Positions 28,442 through 36,875 of a stretch of DNA of 36,875 nucleotides are shown piece after piece. The number at the start of each line of letters is the position of its first letter. The first letter of the stretch is position 1. The stretch lies in NCBI RefSeq assembly GCF_014385105.1, contig NZ_JACRTE010000016.1, positions 1 to 36,875 of the forward strand, in the 5' to 3' direction. The notes under the pieces are model-generated. The model saw only the letters and a list, made by a program, of their open reading frames with translations, had not been told where the DNA came from and ran no database searches. The position numbers and the translations under genes were made by a program. Origin of the DNA: Qingrenia yutianensis (lineage in GTDB: Bacteria; Bacillota; Clostridia; UMGS1810).

Positions 28442-30088
28442 TTACAAAACCGAATCCTCGTCCTTATCCACGCACAACTCCACAAAATACGCGCCGTTGT
28501 GCTTCATTGCGCGCTCAAACGCGTCTTTCACGCCGTCGTTTTCACTCACGCGCTCGCCGTCAATGCCGAACGCTTTCGCAAGCGTGATAAAATCGGGATT
28601 TTTCGGGAAAACCTCGCTGTAGCGCGCGTTAAAATTGTTCTTCTGATACTCCCTTATCATTCCGAGCGCGTTGTTGTTGAACAAAATAATTTTGATATTC
28701 AAATCGTATTCCGCGATTGTCGCAAGCTCGGCGGCCGACATCATCAAACTGCCGTCGCCCTCCAGTGCAAAAACCGTCTTTCCGCTTTTTGCAAACGACG
28801 CGCCGATTGCCGCCGGCAAGCCGAAACCCATTGTTCCCAGTCCGCCCGACGTGATAAAATCCCTCGGCGTGTTTATTTTGATATTTCTTGCCGTCCAAAT
28901 CTGATTTTGTCCCACCTCGGTCGAAACAATGCAGCTGCCGCCGGTAACGGAGTTCAAAACGCTCACCGCGTATTCGGGGCAGACGAAATTTTTCTTGTGC
29001 GAAAAGCTTTTCGCGTGATTTAACTTTTCTCTTTCCGCTTCGTCCTCAAGGCGCAAAAGCCAGTCTTTTTCGGGCGAAAGGGTGATGTTTTTGTCGTTAA
29101 CCGCCGACATAACGTTTGTAATATCGCCCACAACGGGAATGTCCGCGTGAAGATTTTTTCCTATCTCCGCAGGGTCTATGTCAACGTGAATAACGGTTAT
29201 ATCTTCTTCGTTAAGATTTTTAACGCGTCCCACCGAGCGGTCGCCTATTCTCGCGCCGGCGATAAAAAGCGTGTCGCACGCGGAAAGCGCAAAATTCGCG
29301 CATTTTCTGCCGTGCGTGCCAATCATTCCGAGGTTGAGTGCGCCCGTGTCGTGACGAACGACCCCAACCGCCTTGAGCGTTGATACAACGGGGATTTTTG
29401 TGCTTTTTATAAACTTGTTTATCTCCGCGCTCGCCGAGTCGGAACAGCACCCTCCGCCGATGTATAAAAGCGGACGTTTCGCCTTTTTCAGACACTCCGC
29501 CGCGCGCTTTATCTGGAGCGTGTTGCCCTTGTAGTTGGGCTTGTAGCTCTCGATTGACGGCTTTTTGTATTTTGTAAATTCCGCTTCTTCGCATAAAAAA
29601 TTGACGGGAATATCCACCAAAACAGGACCGGGTCTGCCCGTCGACGCGATAAAAAACGCCTCGCGCAGGGTTTTTACAATTTCGTCCGCCGACTTTATAA
29701 GGTAATTATGCTTGCAGAACGGATTGACCGCGCCGGTGATGTCCGCCTCCTGAAACGCGTCGCTTCCGAGAAGCGACGAATCGACCTGACCGGTTATCGC
29801 AACCATAGGCACAGAGTCGCTCATCGCCGTTGCAATGCCGGTTATAAGGTTTGTCGCGCCCGGACCGGACGTTGCAATGCACACACCCGTTTTTCCGCTT
29901 TCTTTCGCGTATCCCGACGCCGCGTGCGCCGCGCTCTGCTCGGTTCGGGTGAGAACGTGCTTTATTTTGTCAAATGAAAAAAGGGCGTCGTAAACGGGCG
30001 CAACCGCACTTCCCGGATAGCCGAAAACAACATCTGTTCCGCTCTCCGCAATCACGTTTAAAACCGCCTCGGACGCCGACATTTTCAT
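28442..30088 (-). CDS. ilvB: Acetolactate synthase large (catalytic) subunit
   Basis: 548 residues, the size of a full catalytic subunit. The N-terminal thiamine diphosphate domain has the catalytic Glu50 (TRTEQSAAHAASGYAKESGK). The FAD-binding middle domain follows, and then the Mg/ThDP motif beginning GDGSLMMSAAELATI (444 onward) and ending in IILFNNNALGM. It condenses two pyruvates, or pyruvate and 2-oxobutyrate, in branched-chain amino acid synthesis. The presence of ilvN supports the anabolic enzyme rather than a pyruvate oxidase. The start ATG (MKMSASEAVLN) has GCGAGG upstream. The promoter region is divergent from nadE. Confidence 0.95.
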   Translation of the reverse strand: MKMSASEAVLNVIAESGTDVVFGYPGSAVAPVYDALFSFDKIKHVLTRTEQSAAHAASGYAKESGKTGVCIATSGPGATNLITGIATAMSDSVPMVAITGQVDSSLLGSDAFQEADITGAVNPFCKHNYLIKSADEIVKTLREAFFIASTGRPGPVLVDIPVNFLCEEAEFTKYKKPSIESYKPNYKGNTLQIKRAAECLKKAKRPLLYIGGGCCSDSASAEINKFIKSTKIPVVSTLKAVGVVRHDTGALNLGMIGTHGRKCANFALSACDTLFIAGARIGDRSVGRVKNLNEEDITVIHVDIDPAEIGKNLHADIPVVGDITNVMSAVNDKNITLSPEKDWLLRLEDEAEREKLNHAKSFSHKKNFVCPEYAVSVLNSVTGGSCIVSTEVGQNQIWTARNIKINTPRDFITSGGLGTMGFGLPAAIGASFAKSGKTVFALEGDGSLMMSAAELATIAEYDLNIKIILFNNNALGMIREYQKNNFNARYSEVFPKNPDFITLAKAFGIDGERVSENDGVKDAFERAMKHNGAYFVELCVDKDEDSVL

Positions 30089-30123
30089 AGTTTTTACCTC
30101 GCTTTAAAAAATTTTTATGTCAA

Positions 30124-30158
30124 TACATAATTTTACCACATATTTTTGTCAAAATCAA
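30124..30158 (-). promoter_or_regulatory. Promoter region for ilvB
   Basis: Two overlapping matches exist on the minus strand, both with 17-base spacers: TTGATT (30158-30153) with TAAAAT (30135-30130), and TTGACA (30152-30147) with TATGTA (30129-30124). Only about 40 bases of leader remain, so no T-box or leader-peptide attenuator can fit. Confidence 0.55.
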
Positions 30159-30201
30159 CAAAATTTTTAACCCGAAAAAGAGAATAATATCATATATTGT
30201 C

Positions 30202-30230
30202 TTGACTTTTTAAAAAAGCAAATATATAAT
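30202..30230 (+). promoter_or_regulatory. Promoter for nadE
   Basis: TTGACT, a 17-base spacer, then TATAAT, about 32 bases before the nadE start codon, with GGAGG before the ATG. Confidence 0.8.
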
Positions 30231-30262
30231 TTAAAATAGGAAAATTTTCGGAGGACAAAATT

Positions 30263-32161
30263 ATGAAGGACGGATTTATCAAAACCGCGGCGGCGTCGTT
30301 TGACGTGACGGTTGCGGACTGTGTGACAAACGCAGAAAAAATCACGGAAATAATAAAAAACGAGGCAAAAAACGGCGTTCAGCTGCTTGTTTTGCCCGAG
30401 CTTTGCATAACGGGCTACACCTGTTCGGATTTGTTTTTGCAGTCCGAACTTTTAAACGGCGCGGAAGAAGCGCTTAAAAACATTTGCGAAAACACAAAAA
30501 GCGCCGATATTATCGCGGTTGCCGGACTTCCGATAAGCAAAAATTCACGGCTTTACAACTGCGCGGCGGTGCTTTATAAGGGCGAAATTTTGGGTGTCGT
30601 GCCAAAGGCGAACATACCGAATTATAACGAATTTTACGAAAAACGGCATTTTTGCCCCGCACCGAAAAATAACAGCACATTAACGCTTTTTGACAAGGAA
30701 ATTCCGTTCGGCACAAACCTCATTTTTGCGTGCGCGGATATGAAAAATTTCACCTTTGCGGCTGAAATCTGCGAGGATTTGTGGGTTGCCGCGCCTCCGT
30801 CGGTAAACCACGCGAAAAACGGTGCGAATATAATCGTCAACCTGTCGGCAAGCAACGAGGTAATCGGCAAGTGCGAATACAGAAGGTCGCTTGTTTCGGG
30901 TCAGTCGGCACGCCTTGTGTGCGGATACGTTTACTGCTCGGCAGGCGACGGCGAGTCCACCACCGACACGGTGTTCGGCGCACATCACATAATCGCGGAA
31001 AACGGCGTTGTTTTAAAGGAAAACACGCTTTTTGAAAACGGCGTTGTCAAAACCGAAATCGACGTTGACCGCATAGACGGCGAAAGACGTAAAATCGGCT
31101 CGTATCAAACCGAAGTTTCGCCCGATTACAAAACGATTTCGTTTGATATGCACAAAAAAGACGTCGAATTAACGCGCGAAATTCCGCAGACTCCGTTCGT
31201 TCCCGCCGACGCGCTGAAAATCGACGAAAGATGTTCGCTCATTCTCACAATGCAGGCAATGGGACTTAAAAAACGAATTGTCCACACTCACGCAAAAGGC
31301 GTTGTAATCGGCATTTCGGGCGGTCTGGACTCCACTCTTGCACTGCTTGTCGCGGTGCGCGCGTTCGATATTTTAAAAAGGAGCAGAACCGAAATTACCG
31401 CAATTTCAATGCCGTGTTTCGGCACGACGAGCCGAACGAAGTCGAATGCGGAAAAACTGTGCACGGCAATGGGCGTGACGTTTAAAACTGTGGATATAAA
31501 AAAGGCGGTAAATCAGCATTTTGAGGATATTGGTCACGACCCGAACAATTTTGACGTTGTGTATGAAAATTCGCAGGCGCGCGAACGCGAGCAGGTGCTT
31601 ATGGACTACGCAAACAAAACCGGCGCGCTGGTTGTGGGAACGGGCGATTTGTCCGAACTTGCGCTCGGCTGGGCGACCTACAACGGCGACCATATGTCGA
31701 TGTACGGCGTGAACGCAGGCGTGCCCAAAACGCTGGTGCGCTACCTTGTGCGCCACGCAAAAAAGCTGTTTGACGGCGAAAATATCGGCGAAATTCTGGA
31801 CGATATTCTGGCAACTCCCGTAAGTCCCGAGCTTTTGCCTCCGAAAGAGGGCGAAATCGCGCAGAAAACCGAAGAGCTTGTCGGCCCGTACGAACTGCAC
31901 GATTTTTACCTTTATTATGCGGTGCGTTTTGCGTTTCCGCCCAAAAAAGTTTTGCGCCTTGCAAAATATGCGTTTTCGTATGACGACGAAATTCTTGTTC
32001 ATTGGCTCAAAACGTTCTACCGACGCTTTTTTGCACAGCAGTTCAAGCGTTCGTGTCTGCCCGACGGCCCAAAAATCGGTTCGGTAAGCCTTTCTCCGCG
32101 CGGTGACTGGCGTATGCCGAGCGACGCGGCGGCAAAATTGTGGCTGGACGAGCTTGAATAA
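30263..32161 (+). CDS. nadE: Glutamine-dependent NAD(+) synthetase
   Basis: 632 residues in two parts. The N-terminal nitrilase-type glutaminase domain shows the Glu46-Lys115-Cys170 triad (LPELCITGYTC, VPKANIPNYNEFYEKR, AEICEDLW). The C-terminal synthetase domain starts near residue 340 with the PP-loop GISGGLDSTLAL and ends in KRSCLPDGPKIGSVSLSPRG. It amidates nicotinic acid adenine dinucleotide to NAD+, using ammonia channelled from glutamine. The start ATG has GGAGG 7 bases upstream. It stands as a single gene with its own promoter, divergent from ilvB. Confidence 0.97.
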   Translation: MKDGFIKTAAASFDVTVADCVTNAEKITEIIKNEAKNGVQLLVLPELCITGYTCSDLFLQSELLNGAEEALKNICENTKSADIIAVAGLPISKNSRLYNCAAVLYKGEILGVVPKANIPNYNEFYEKRHFCPAPKNNSTLTLFDKEIPFGTNLIFACADMKNFTFAAEICEDLWVAAPPSVNHAKNGANIIVNLSASNEVIGKCEYRRSLVSGQSARLVCGYVYCSAGDGESTTDTVFGAHHIIAENGVVLKENTLFENGVVKTEIDVDRIDGERRKIGSYQTEVSPDYKTISFDMHKKDVELTREIPQTPFVPADALKIDERCSLILTMQAMGLKKRIVHTHAKGVVIGISGGLDSTLALLVAVRAFDILKRSRTEITAISMPCFGTTSRTKSNAEKLCTAMGVTFKTVDIKKAVNQHFEDIGHDPNNFDVVYENSQAREREQVLMDYANKTGALVVGTGDLSELALGWATYNGDHMSMYGVNAGVPKTLVRYLVRHAKKLFDGENIGEILDDILATPVSPELLPPKEGEIAQKTEELVGPYELHDFYLYYAVRFAFPPKKVLRLAKYAFSYDDEILVHWLKTFYRRFFAQQFKRSCLPDGPKIGSVSLSPRGDWRMPSDAAAKLWLDELE

Positions 32162-32244
32162 AAATATTTTTCATAAATCGGCGGTGTAATGTTTGTTGAA
32201 AATAAACAAAATGAAAAAAATTTCAAAAATTTTAAAAAAATATG

Positions 32245-32273
32245 TAGACTAAACAAAAACATTGTGATAAAAT
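32245..32273 (+). promoter_or_regulatory. Possible promoter for the LDH2-family dehydrogenase gene
   Basis: TAGACT, a 17-base spacer, then TAAAAT, in an AT-rich 165-base gap, about 53 bases before the start. Confidence 0.45.
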
Positions 32274-32326
32274 AAACAATATAATGAATAAAATGCAGTA
32301 TCAGCACAGAAAGAAGGTAAACAAAA

Positions 32327-33454
32327 GTGGCAAAAACAATAAATTTCAGTTATGAAACACTCAAAAAATTCTGCGAGGCGTCGTTTGCAAAGCTTGGATT
32401 TTCAAAGCTTGAAAGCGAAGAAATCACCGACGTTCTGCTTCTTTCCGACCTTTACGGAATTGAGTCGCACGGTATGCAGAGATTGGTAAGATACCACAAG
32501 GGCATAGAAAAAGGCTTAATCAAGGTTGACGCAAAGCCAGAAATCGTGTTTGAAACCCCCGTTTCGGCGGTTATCGAGGGTCACGACGGTATGGGTCAGC
32601 TCAACAGTATTTTCGCTATGAAAAAGGCGATTGAAAAAGCAAAAACAAGCGGTATCGGCATTGTTAACGTAAGAAATTCAAACCATTTCGGTATTGCCGG
32701 ATATTATGCAAAAATGGCTTGCGATGCAGGACTTATCGGTTTTGCGGTTACAAACTCCGAGGCGATAATGGTTCCCACATTCTGCCGTATGGCAATGCTC
32801 GGAAGCAATCCTATCGCAATGAGTATGCCGGCAGAGCCGTATCCGTTCTTCTTTGACGCGTCCACAACGGTTGTTACGCGCGGAAAACTCGAAGTTTACA
32901 ACAAAAACGGCAAGGCGCTCCCCGAGGGCTGGGCGCTCGACAAAAACGGCCACGGTTCAACGGACGCGGCGGACGTGCTTAAAAATATCGTTGCCAAAAA
33001 CGGCGGCGGAATTATGCCTCTCGGCGGTGAAAAAGAGCAGACGGGAAGCCACAAAGGCTACGGCTACGGTATGCTTTGCGAAATTTTCAGCTCGATTTTG
33101 TCAATGGGCATAACGTCAAATCATACGCATATCGGCGGAAAAGGCGGTACCTGCCACGGTTTCGCGGCGATTGACCCTGCAATTTTCGGCGACGCAAACG
33201 CGATTAAAGAACATCTTTCAACGTTCCTCGAAGAACTTCGCAACGCTCCCAAAGCGGACGGCGCGGAAAAAATTTATACGCACGGCGAAAAAGAAATTCT
33301 CGCTTATGCCGACAGAATGAAAAACGGCATAGACGTTAACGTTAACACCGTTGCGGAAATGGTTGATTTCTGTAATTTCGTAGGTCTTTCGGTTGAAGAA
33401 TACCTCGGTAAACTCGACCTCGACACCGCGAAAAAAGACAGTTCTTATAATTAA
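32327..33454 (+). CDS. LDH2 family malate/lactate/ureidoglycolate-type dehydrogenase
   Basis: 375 residues with the family hallmarks: SDLYGIESHGMQRLVRY (catalytic His region), VRNSNHFGIAGYYAKMA, GSNPIAMSMPA and SHKGYGYGMLCEIFSS. These NAD(P)-dependent enzymes, unrelated to classic LDH/MDH, reduce 2-oxoacids such as oxaloacetate, pyruvate, 2,3-diketogulonate or oxamate-type substrates; the exact one is unknown. The start is GTG at 32327 with AGAAGG 10 bases upstream. Its C-terminus ends in a charged tail. Two terminators follow. Neighbouring sugar oxidoreductase and isomerase genes suggest a role in sugar-acid catabolism. Confidence 0.92.
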   Translation: MAKTINFSYETLKKFCEASFAKLGFSKLESEEITDVLLLSDLYGIESHGMQRLVRYHKGIEKGLIKVDAKPEIVFETPVSAVIEGHDGMGQLNSIFAMKKAIEKAKTSGIGIVNVRNSNHFGIAGYYAKMACDAGLIGFAVTNSEAIMVPTFCRMAMLGSNPIAMSMPAEPYPFFFDASTTVVTRGKLEVYNKNGKALPEGWALDKNGHGSTDAADVLKNIVAKNGGGIMPLGGEKEQTGSHKGYGYGMLCEIFSSILSMGITSNHTHIGGKGGTCHGFAAIDPAIFGDANAIKEHLSTFLEELRNAPKADGAEKIYTHGEKEILAYADRMKNGIDVNVNTVAEMVDFCNFVGLSVEEYLGKLDLDTAKKDSSYN

Positions 33455-33470
33455 AAAAATTTTATAAAAA

Positions 33471-33534
33471 TAAAACGGTACAAAAACGTACCGTTTTCGA
33501 CAGTTTGAAAGCACATCATTTGATGTGCTTTTTT
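33471..33534 (+). terminator. Two tandem hairpins between convergent dehydrogenase and AraC genes
   Basis: AAAACGGTAC/GTACCGTTTT (33472-33497) is followed by AAGCACATCA/TGATGTGCTT (33509-33530) with a T run. They can end the plus-strand gene and, in reverse, the AraC gene. Confidence 0.88.
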
Positions 33535-33551
33535 AAATCCGTTCACTCACT

Positions 33552-34424
33552 CTACTGCACAGCGTATTTTACCTTTTTATACGCCGACGGGGTACAGCCT
33601 TTATACTTTTTAAAAATTCTGTTAAAATACGAAACGGACGAAAAACCGACGTCCATAGAAATCTCCGAAATATTCCCCGCGCCCGAAATAAGCCGTTTTT
33701 CCGCCTTGCACACGCGCACAAAGTTTAAATATTCCGTAAACGTCGAATTTGTTGCCTTTTTAAAAAGACGGCAGAAATAATATCGGTTCAAATTCACCGT
33801 TTTGCTCAAATCGTCCAGCGAAATCTCTTCGCGGTAGTGCGTGTCGATATAGTTAAGAACGGGCAGAACGCGCTCGATTGTGTCGCTGTCAAAATAAACA
33901 TTTTCGTCGAGAATGATTTTATATCTGCTCAAAAGCGCGGAAATTTTAAAAATGTCGGCGCTGATATACATTTCGTACGCGCGCTTTTTCTCGGTGCTTT
34001 CCCGTATAATTTCGTTAATATAACCTCTTATTTCGTCGGTTTTCGGGTCGCCGTTTTTAAAAACGTACATAGAGCATTCTCCGGCGCTCAAAAAACGGCG
34101 CAGATATTTTCCCGTGTTTTTAAGATGATTTTGAGGCATCTCCGAAATGTCAAACTGAATAAGCGAATAATAGGTGCCGTCCTTGCCGGAAAACGTTTCG
34201 TGCACAACACGGCTGTTGATGAAAATTATTTCGCCTTTCTCGGCGGTGACGCTTATTTCTTCGTTGCGCGCCCGCAAAACGCCGTCGGCAATGTATAAAA
34301 GCTCAATTTCGCCGTGAATGTGGGGGCGCGAGAATATCTCGCCTTTTTTGGCCGGACATCCTCCGCCGCTGATATGAACCGGGGTGTTCGGTATATTTGA
34401 ATTAACAGTTTCATTGTTTATCAT
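33552..34424 (-). CDS. AraC-family transcriptional regulator
   Basis: 290 residues from ATG 34424 (MINNETVNSN). The N-terminal cupin sensor has SRPHIHGEIELLYI and KGEIIFINSRVVHET. The C-terminal pair of helix-turn-helix motifs contains LDDLSKTVNLNRYYFCRLFK and ISEISMDVGFSSVSYFNRIF, with the closing YKGCTPSAYKK. Such proteins usually activate sugar genes when a ligand binds. The gene is divergent from the Gfo/Idh/MocA gene and is the likely regulator of it. The first possible codon (TTG at 34451) is weaker than this ATG, which has GGTG upstream. Confidence 0.92.
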   Translation of the reverse strand: MINNETVNSNIPNTPVHISGGGCPAKKGEIFSRPHIHGEIELLYIADGVLRARNEEISVTAEKGEIIFINSRVVHETFSGKDGTYYSLIQFDISEMPQNHLKNTGKYLRRFLSAGECSMYVFKNGDPKTDEIRGYINEIIRESTEKKRAYEMYISADIFKISALLSRYKIILDENVYFDSDTIERVLPVLNYIDTHYREEISLDDLSKTVNLNRYYFCRLFKKATNSTFTEYLNFVRVCKAEKRLISGAGNISEISMDVGFSSVSYFNRIFKKYKGCTPSAYKKVKYAVQ

Positions 34425-34600
34425 AAAAATCACCAAACCACAAAAAGTCAATATTGTTCAATAACAAGTCAACATTTCTGTATAAAATACTCCTCATTAT
34501 TGTTATAATCATTGTAACATAAAAAATAATCATATGCAAGAAAAATATAGCAAAGACAGGCGTTTTTTGCGCCTCGATTTTTAAAAAGGAGCTGGAATCA
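34425..34600. promoter_or_regulatory. Divergent control region between AraC regulator and oxidoreductase
   Basis: An AT-rich gap with an inverted repeat TTGTT-CAAT-AACAA at 34454-34467 and a short hairpin AGGCG/CGCCT before the oxidoreductase ribosome binding site (AAAAAGGAG). I see no clearly best promoter. Confidence 0.4.
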
Positions 34601-35758
34601 ATGGCAGATAAGGACATTCTCAATATGTTCAAGGAAAACCAGGAAGAAAGCAATATTGACACATCTAAAAAACTCAAAGTTGGCATTATCGGCACAGGCT
34701 GGATTGCGGAGGCGCACATTCAGCAGTTCAAAAAAATGCCCGACGTTGAAATTGTCGGCGGTGCTGACCTCATTGACGGCAAAGCGGAGAAATTTTTCAA
34801 AGACAACGGCGTGGAAAACGTTCATTGTTACCACAACCACAAAGAGCTTATCGATAATGAGGAGCTTGACGCGGTAAGCGTATGCACCTACAACAGAACC
34901 CACGCGGAGTGCGCAATTTACGCGCTTGAGCACGGCGTTAACGTTATTTTGGAAAAGCCTATGTGCGTAACGCTTGAAGAGGCTGTGGAAATCTGCAAAG
35001 CGGAGAAAAAGAGCGGAAAAGTTCTTTCAATCGGTTTCCAGCCGAGATTTGACCCCAATATGCAGATGATTAAAAAGATTGTTGAGTCGGGCGAGCTCGG
35101 CGAAATCTACTACATACAGACGGGCGGCGGACGCAGAAAAGGTATCCCGACACCGTTCGGCACAACGTTTATTGAGGACAAAACCGCAGGTCTCGGCGCT
35201 CTCGGCGACATCGGCTGTTATTCGCTCGATATGGTGCTTAACGCAATCGGCTATCCGAAACCGCTCACCGTTACGGGCTACACCTCGAATTTCTTCGGCA
35301 CAGACCCGAATTATTACGAAACACACCCCGAATATGCTTCGCTTTTCGGCGTTGACGACTTCGGCGCAGGATTTATCAGACTTGAGGGCGGTATAATTCT
35401 CGACTTCAGAATTGCATGGGCAATGCACCTTGACACACCGGGCGATACCATTATTATGGGTAAAAAAGGCTCTTTGCGTATTCCGTCAACCGAGTGCTGG
35501 AACGGTTCTGTCGGCGGTCCGATGAAAATTTACAAAAATGTTGCCGGCGAGGGTGTTGAAATCGAAATCCCGATTATCCCCGACAAGAGCGAGGGCAACT
35601 TCTACAAAAAAATCCGTTCGTTCCTCGACGCCGTTAAAACAGGCGGAAAAGCGCCCGTTCCCACAAGCCAGATTATCATTAACCAGGCTATTATCGACGG
35701 CATAGCAAAATCGAGCAAACTCGGCAAGGAAATTGAAATTGAAATTCCCGAAATATAA
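34601..35758 (+). CDS. Gfo/Idh/MocA family sugar oxidoreductase
   Basis: 385 residues. The Rossmann domain starts at about residue 25 with KVGIIGTGWIAEAHIQ. The conserved EKP (ILEKPMCVTLEEA) carries the catalytic lysine, and GFQPRFDPNM and LGDIGCYSLDMVL mark the substrate domain, including the catalytic-region His/Asp area. It probably oxidises a sugar or cyclitol with NAD(P). The extra 20 N-terminal residues (ADKDILNMFKENQEES) are typical of some clostridial members. SD AAGGAG. An isomerase gene follows after 18 bases, so the two form a catabolic operon. Confidence 0.92.
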   Translation: MADKDILNMFKENQEESNIDTSKKLKVGIIGTGWIAEAHIQQFKKMPDVEIVGGADLIDGKAEKFFKDNGVENVHCYHNHKELIDNEELDAVSVCTYNRTHAECAIYALEHGVNVILEKPMCVTLEEAVEICKAEKKSGKVLSIGFQPRFDPNMQMIKKIVESGELGEIYYIQTGGGRRKGIPTPFGTTFIEDKTAGLGALGDIGCYSLDMVLNAIGYPKPLTVTGYTSNFFGTDPNYYETHPEYASLFGVDDFGAGFIRLEGGIILDFRIAWAMHLDTPGDTIIMGKKGSLRIPSTECWNGSVGGPMKIYKNVAGEGVEIEIPIIPDKSEGNFYKKIRSFLDAVKTGGKAPVPTSQIIINQAIIDGIAKSSKLGKEIEIEIPEI

Positions 35759-35776
35759 ATTTTGAGGTGATATATA

Positions 35777-36613
35777 ATGAGTAAATTTAAACTTGGATTA
35801 CAGCTTTACACAATCCGCGACGAAATGGAAAAAGATATGGACGCGTGCCTTAAAAAGGTTAAAGAAATGGGCTACGACTGCGTTGAATTTGCGGGATTTT
35901 TCGGCAAAAGCGCAGAGGAAGTTAAGGCAATGCTCGATAAATACGGCCTTGAGGCGGTGTCATCGCACCAGACGGTCGGCATTAAGGACGACGAGCCGTT
36001 AAGCCCCGAAGATACGGTTAAATATCTTAACACTCTCGGCGTTAAATACTGCGCAATTCCGTGGTACGGCAAGGAAAATTACGTTGAAGATTTTGACGGC
36101 ACAATGGAAAAATTCAAAAAATCGAGCGAGATTTTGAAAAAAGGCGGTATCGACCTTTATTACCACAATCACGATTTTGAGTTTGATAAAATCGACGGCG
36201 AAACCATTCACGACAAGATTTTTGAAACCCTCGGCACAGACGTGATTAAACCCGAGATAGACGTTTGCTGGGTGCATTACGCAGGCTACGAGCCGACAGA
36301 GGTTATGAAAAAATATGCAGGCAAGGTTAACATTCTGCATCTTAAAGATTTTGTTTGCAAAAACCTCGGCGGCGGACCCGTTTACGCGCTTATCGACAAC
36401 AGCGGAAAAGAGGGCGAAAAAGCGTCAAGAGAGGATAACGGCTTTGAATTCCGTCCCGTCGGACACGGTATTCAGGATATGCCCAAGATTATTGACGCGG
36501 CGAGAGAGTTCGGAATTGAGTATCTTATCGTCGAGCAGGACGGCCACCCCAATGCGTCATCTATGGAGGACGCAAAGATTAGTATTGATTATCTTAAGTC
36601 GCTGGGACTGTAA
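35777..36613 (+). CDS. Sugar phosphate isomerase/epimerase (IolE/TIM-barrel family)
   Basis: 278 residues of the AP endonuclease-2-like TIM barrel: KLGLQLYTIRDEMEKD at the start, YYHNHDFEFDK, PEIDVCWVHYAGYEP, ILHLKDFVCK and YLIVEQDGHP, which place the metal-binding Glu/His/Asp residues at the usual strand ends. It would isomerise or epimerise a sugar or ketose; substrate unknown. The start ATG has GAGGTGATATATA upstream. It is in an operon with the Gfo/Idh/MocA gene and is followed by a terminator. Confidence 0.93.
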   Translation: MSKFKLGLQLYTIRDEMEKDMDACLKKVKEMGYDCVEFAGFFGKSAEEVKAMLDKYGLEAVSSHQTVGIKDDEPLSPEDTVKYLNTLGVKYCAIPWYGKENYVEDFDGTMEKFKKSSEILKKGGIDLYYHNHDFEFDKIDGETIHDKIFETLGTDVIKPEIDVCWVHYAGYEPTEVMKKYAGKVNILHLKDFVCKNLGGGPVYALIDNSGKEGEKASREDNGFEFRPVGHGIQDMPKIIDAAREFGIEYLIVEQDGHPNASSMEDAKISIDYLKSLGL

Positions 36614-36623
36614 GGTGAGGAGA

Positions 36624-36652
36624 GAAAGGCACGGCTATTGCCGTGTCTTTTT
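36624..36652 (+). terminator. Rho-independent terminator after the isomerase gene
   Basis: GGCACGGC, loop TATT, GCCGTGTC (one G-T pair), then TTTTTT. Confidence 0.88.
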
Positions 36653-36658
36653 TGCTGA

Positions 36659-36875
36659 AATTTTAAATTTTTGTTCTATATCAAAAACATAAAATATGAT
36701 ATTTTACTGATTTGCTCCGCAGGGGCACTTTTAGAGTAAAAGTGCCGCAAAAGCGCGGGGGTTCCGATTCCCCCGCACCCCTAAACGGCTTGGGGTTCCA
36801 CCCCAAGACCCCTTGCAACAACCAAATCATTCAAACAACAGGTTATCGAAATATTTCTCAAACAATAACAGAAAA
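36659..36875 (+). repeat. Structured interspersed repeat, copy C (runs to the window edge)
   Basis: Direct copy of 28013-28222. The hairpins are at 36724-36746, 36755-36776 and 36789-36807 with the same loops. The flanks are near identical (ATCAAAAACATAAAATATG before, CAAATCAT.CAAACAACAG after), with scattered substitutions that mark independent ageing. Confidence 0.9.

Noticed and set aside
30089..30262. T-box or leader-peptide attenuator for ilvB
   Set aside because: The likely promoter leaves only about 40 bases of leader, and no specifier or T-box sequence is present.

Overview
This window is the replication-origin region of a low-to-moderate GC Firmicute, most likely an anaerobic member of the Clostridia. 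Supporting this are the block dnaA-dnaN-yaaA-recF-remB-gyrB-gyrA, a linked parA/parB (soj/spo0J) pair, strong Shine-Dalgarno sites, AT-rich TTGACA/TATAAT promoters, and a [FeFe]-hydrogenase maturase (hydG) with its TM1266-type partner. The species cannot be named from the sequence.

Layout. (1) 1-882: the start of an IS256-family insertion sequence cut by the window edge. (2) 1171-4380 (minus strand): an AT-rich accessory island. It holds a 5'-truncated polymorphic toxin whose upstream remnant carries a phage minor-head (MuF/SPP1 gp7-like) cysteine motif and whose C-terminus is a ParB-like domain, followed by a metallophosphoesterase and a string of small immunity-like genes including two paralogues. 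(3) 4434-6379 (minus): TM1266-like gene, hydG and tRNA-Arg(CCT). (4) 6460-16310 (plus): dnaA, oriC, dnaN, yaaA, recF, remB, gyrB, gyrA. Between dnaA and dnaN lies an 813-bp direct tandem duplication, identical by eye. It doubles the DnaA-box cluster and creates an in-frame dnaN'-'dnaA chimeric ORF. (5) 16365-21446 (plus): thioesterase, parA, parB flanked by two parS-like palindromes of unusual core, a membrane coiled-coil protein, serS and an EamA transporter. (6) 21495-30088 (minus, head-on to the fork leaving oriC): AMP-forming acyl-CoA ligase with its XRE-cupin regulator, rimM-khpA-rpsP-ffh-ylxM, trmD, and ilvN and ilvB separated by a structured repeat. (7) 30263-36613: nadE, an LDH2-family dehydrogenase, an AraC regulator, a Gfo/Idh/MocA oxidoreductase and a sugar isomerase/epimerase. 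A second copy of the structured repeat closes the window.

How the genes fit together. The plus-strand core starts replication (DnaA, oriC), carries it out (clamp DnaN), repairs and relaxes DNA (RecF, gyrase) and segregates the origin (ParA/ParB/parS). The minus-strand block makes ribosome and SRP components. The right end looks like a small sugar or polyol catabolic locus.

The most unusual features are the duplicated origin with its chimeric gene, a repeat family of three hairpins whose stems covary between copies, noncanonical parS-like sites, and the toxin cassette carrying a phage-head remnant.
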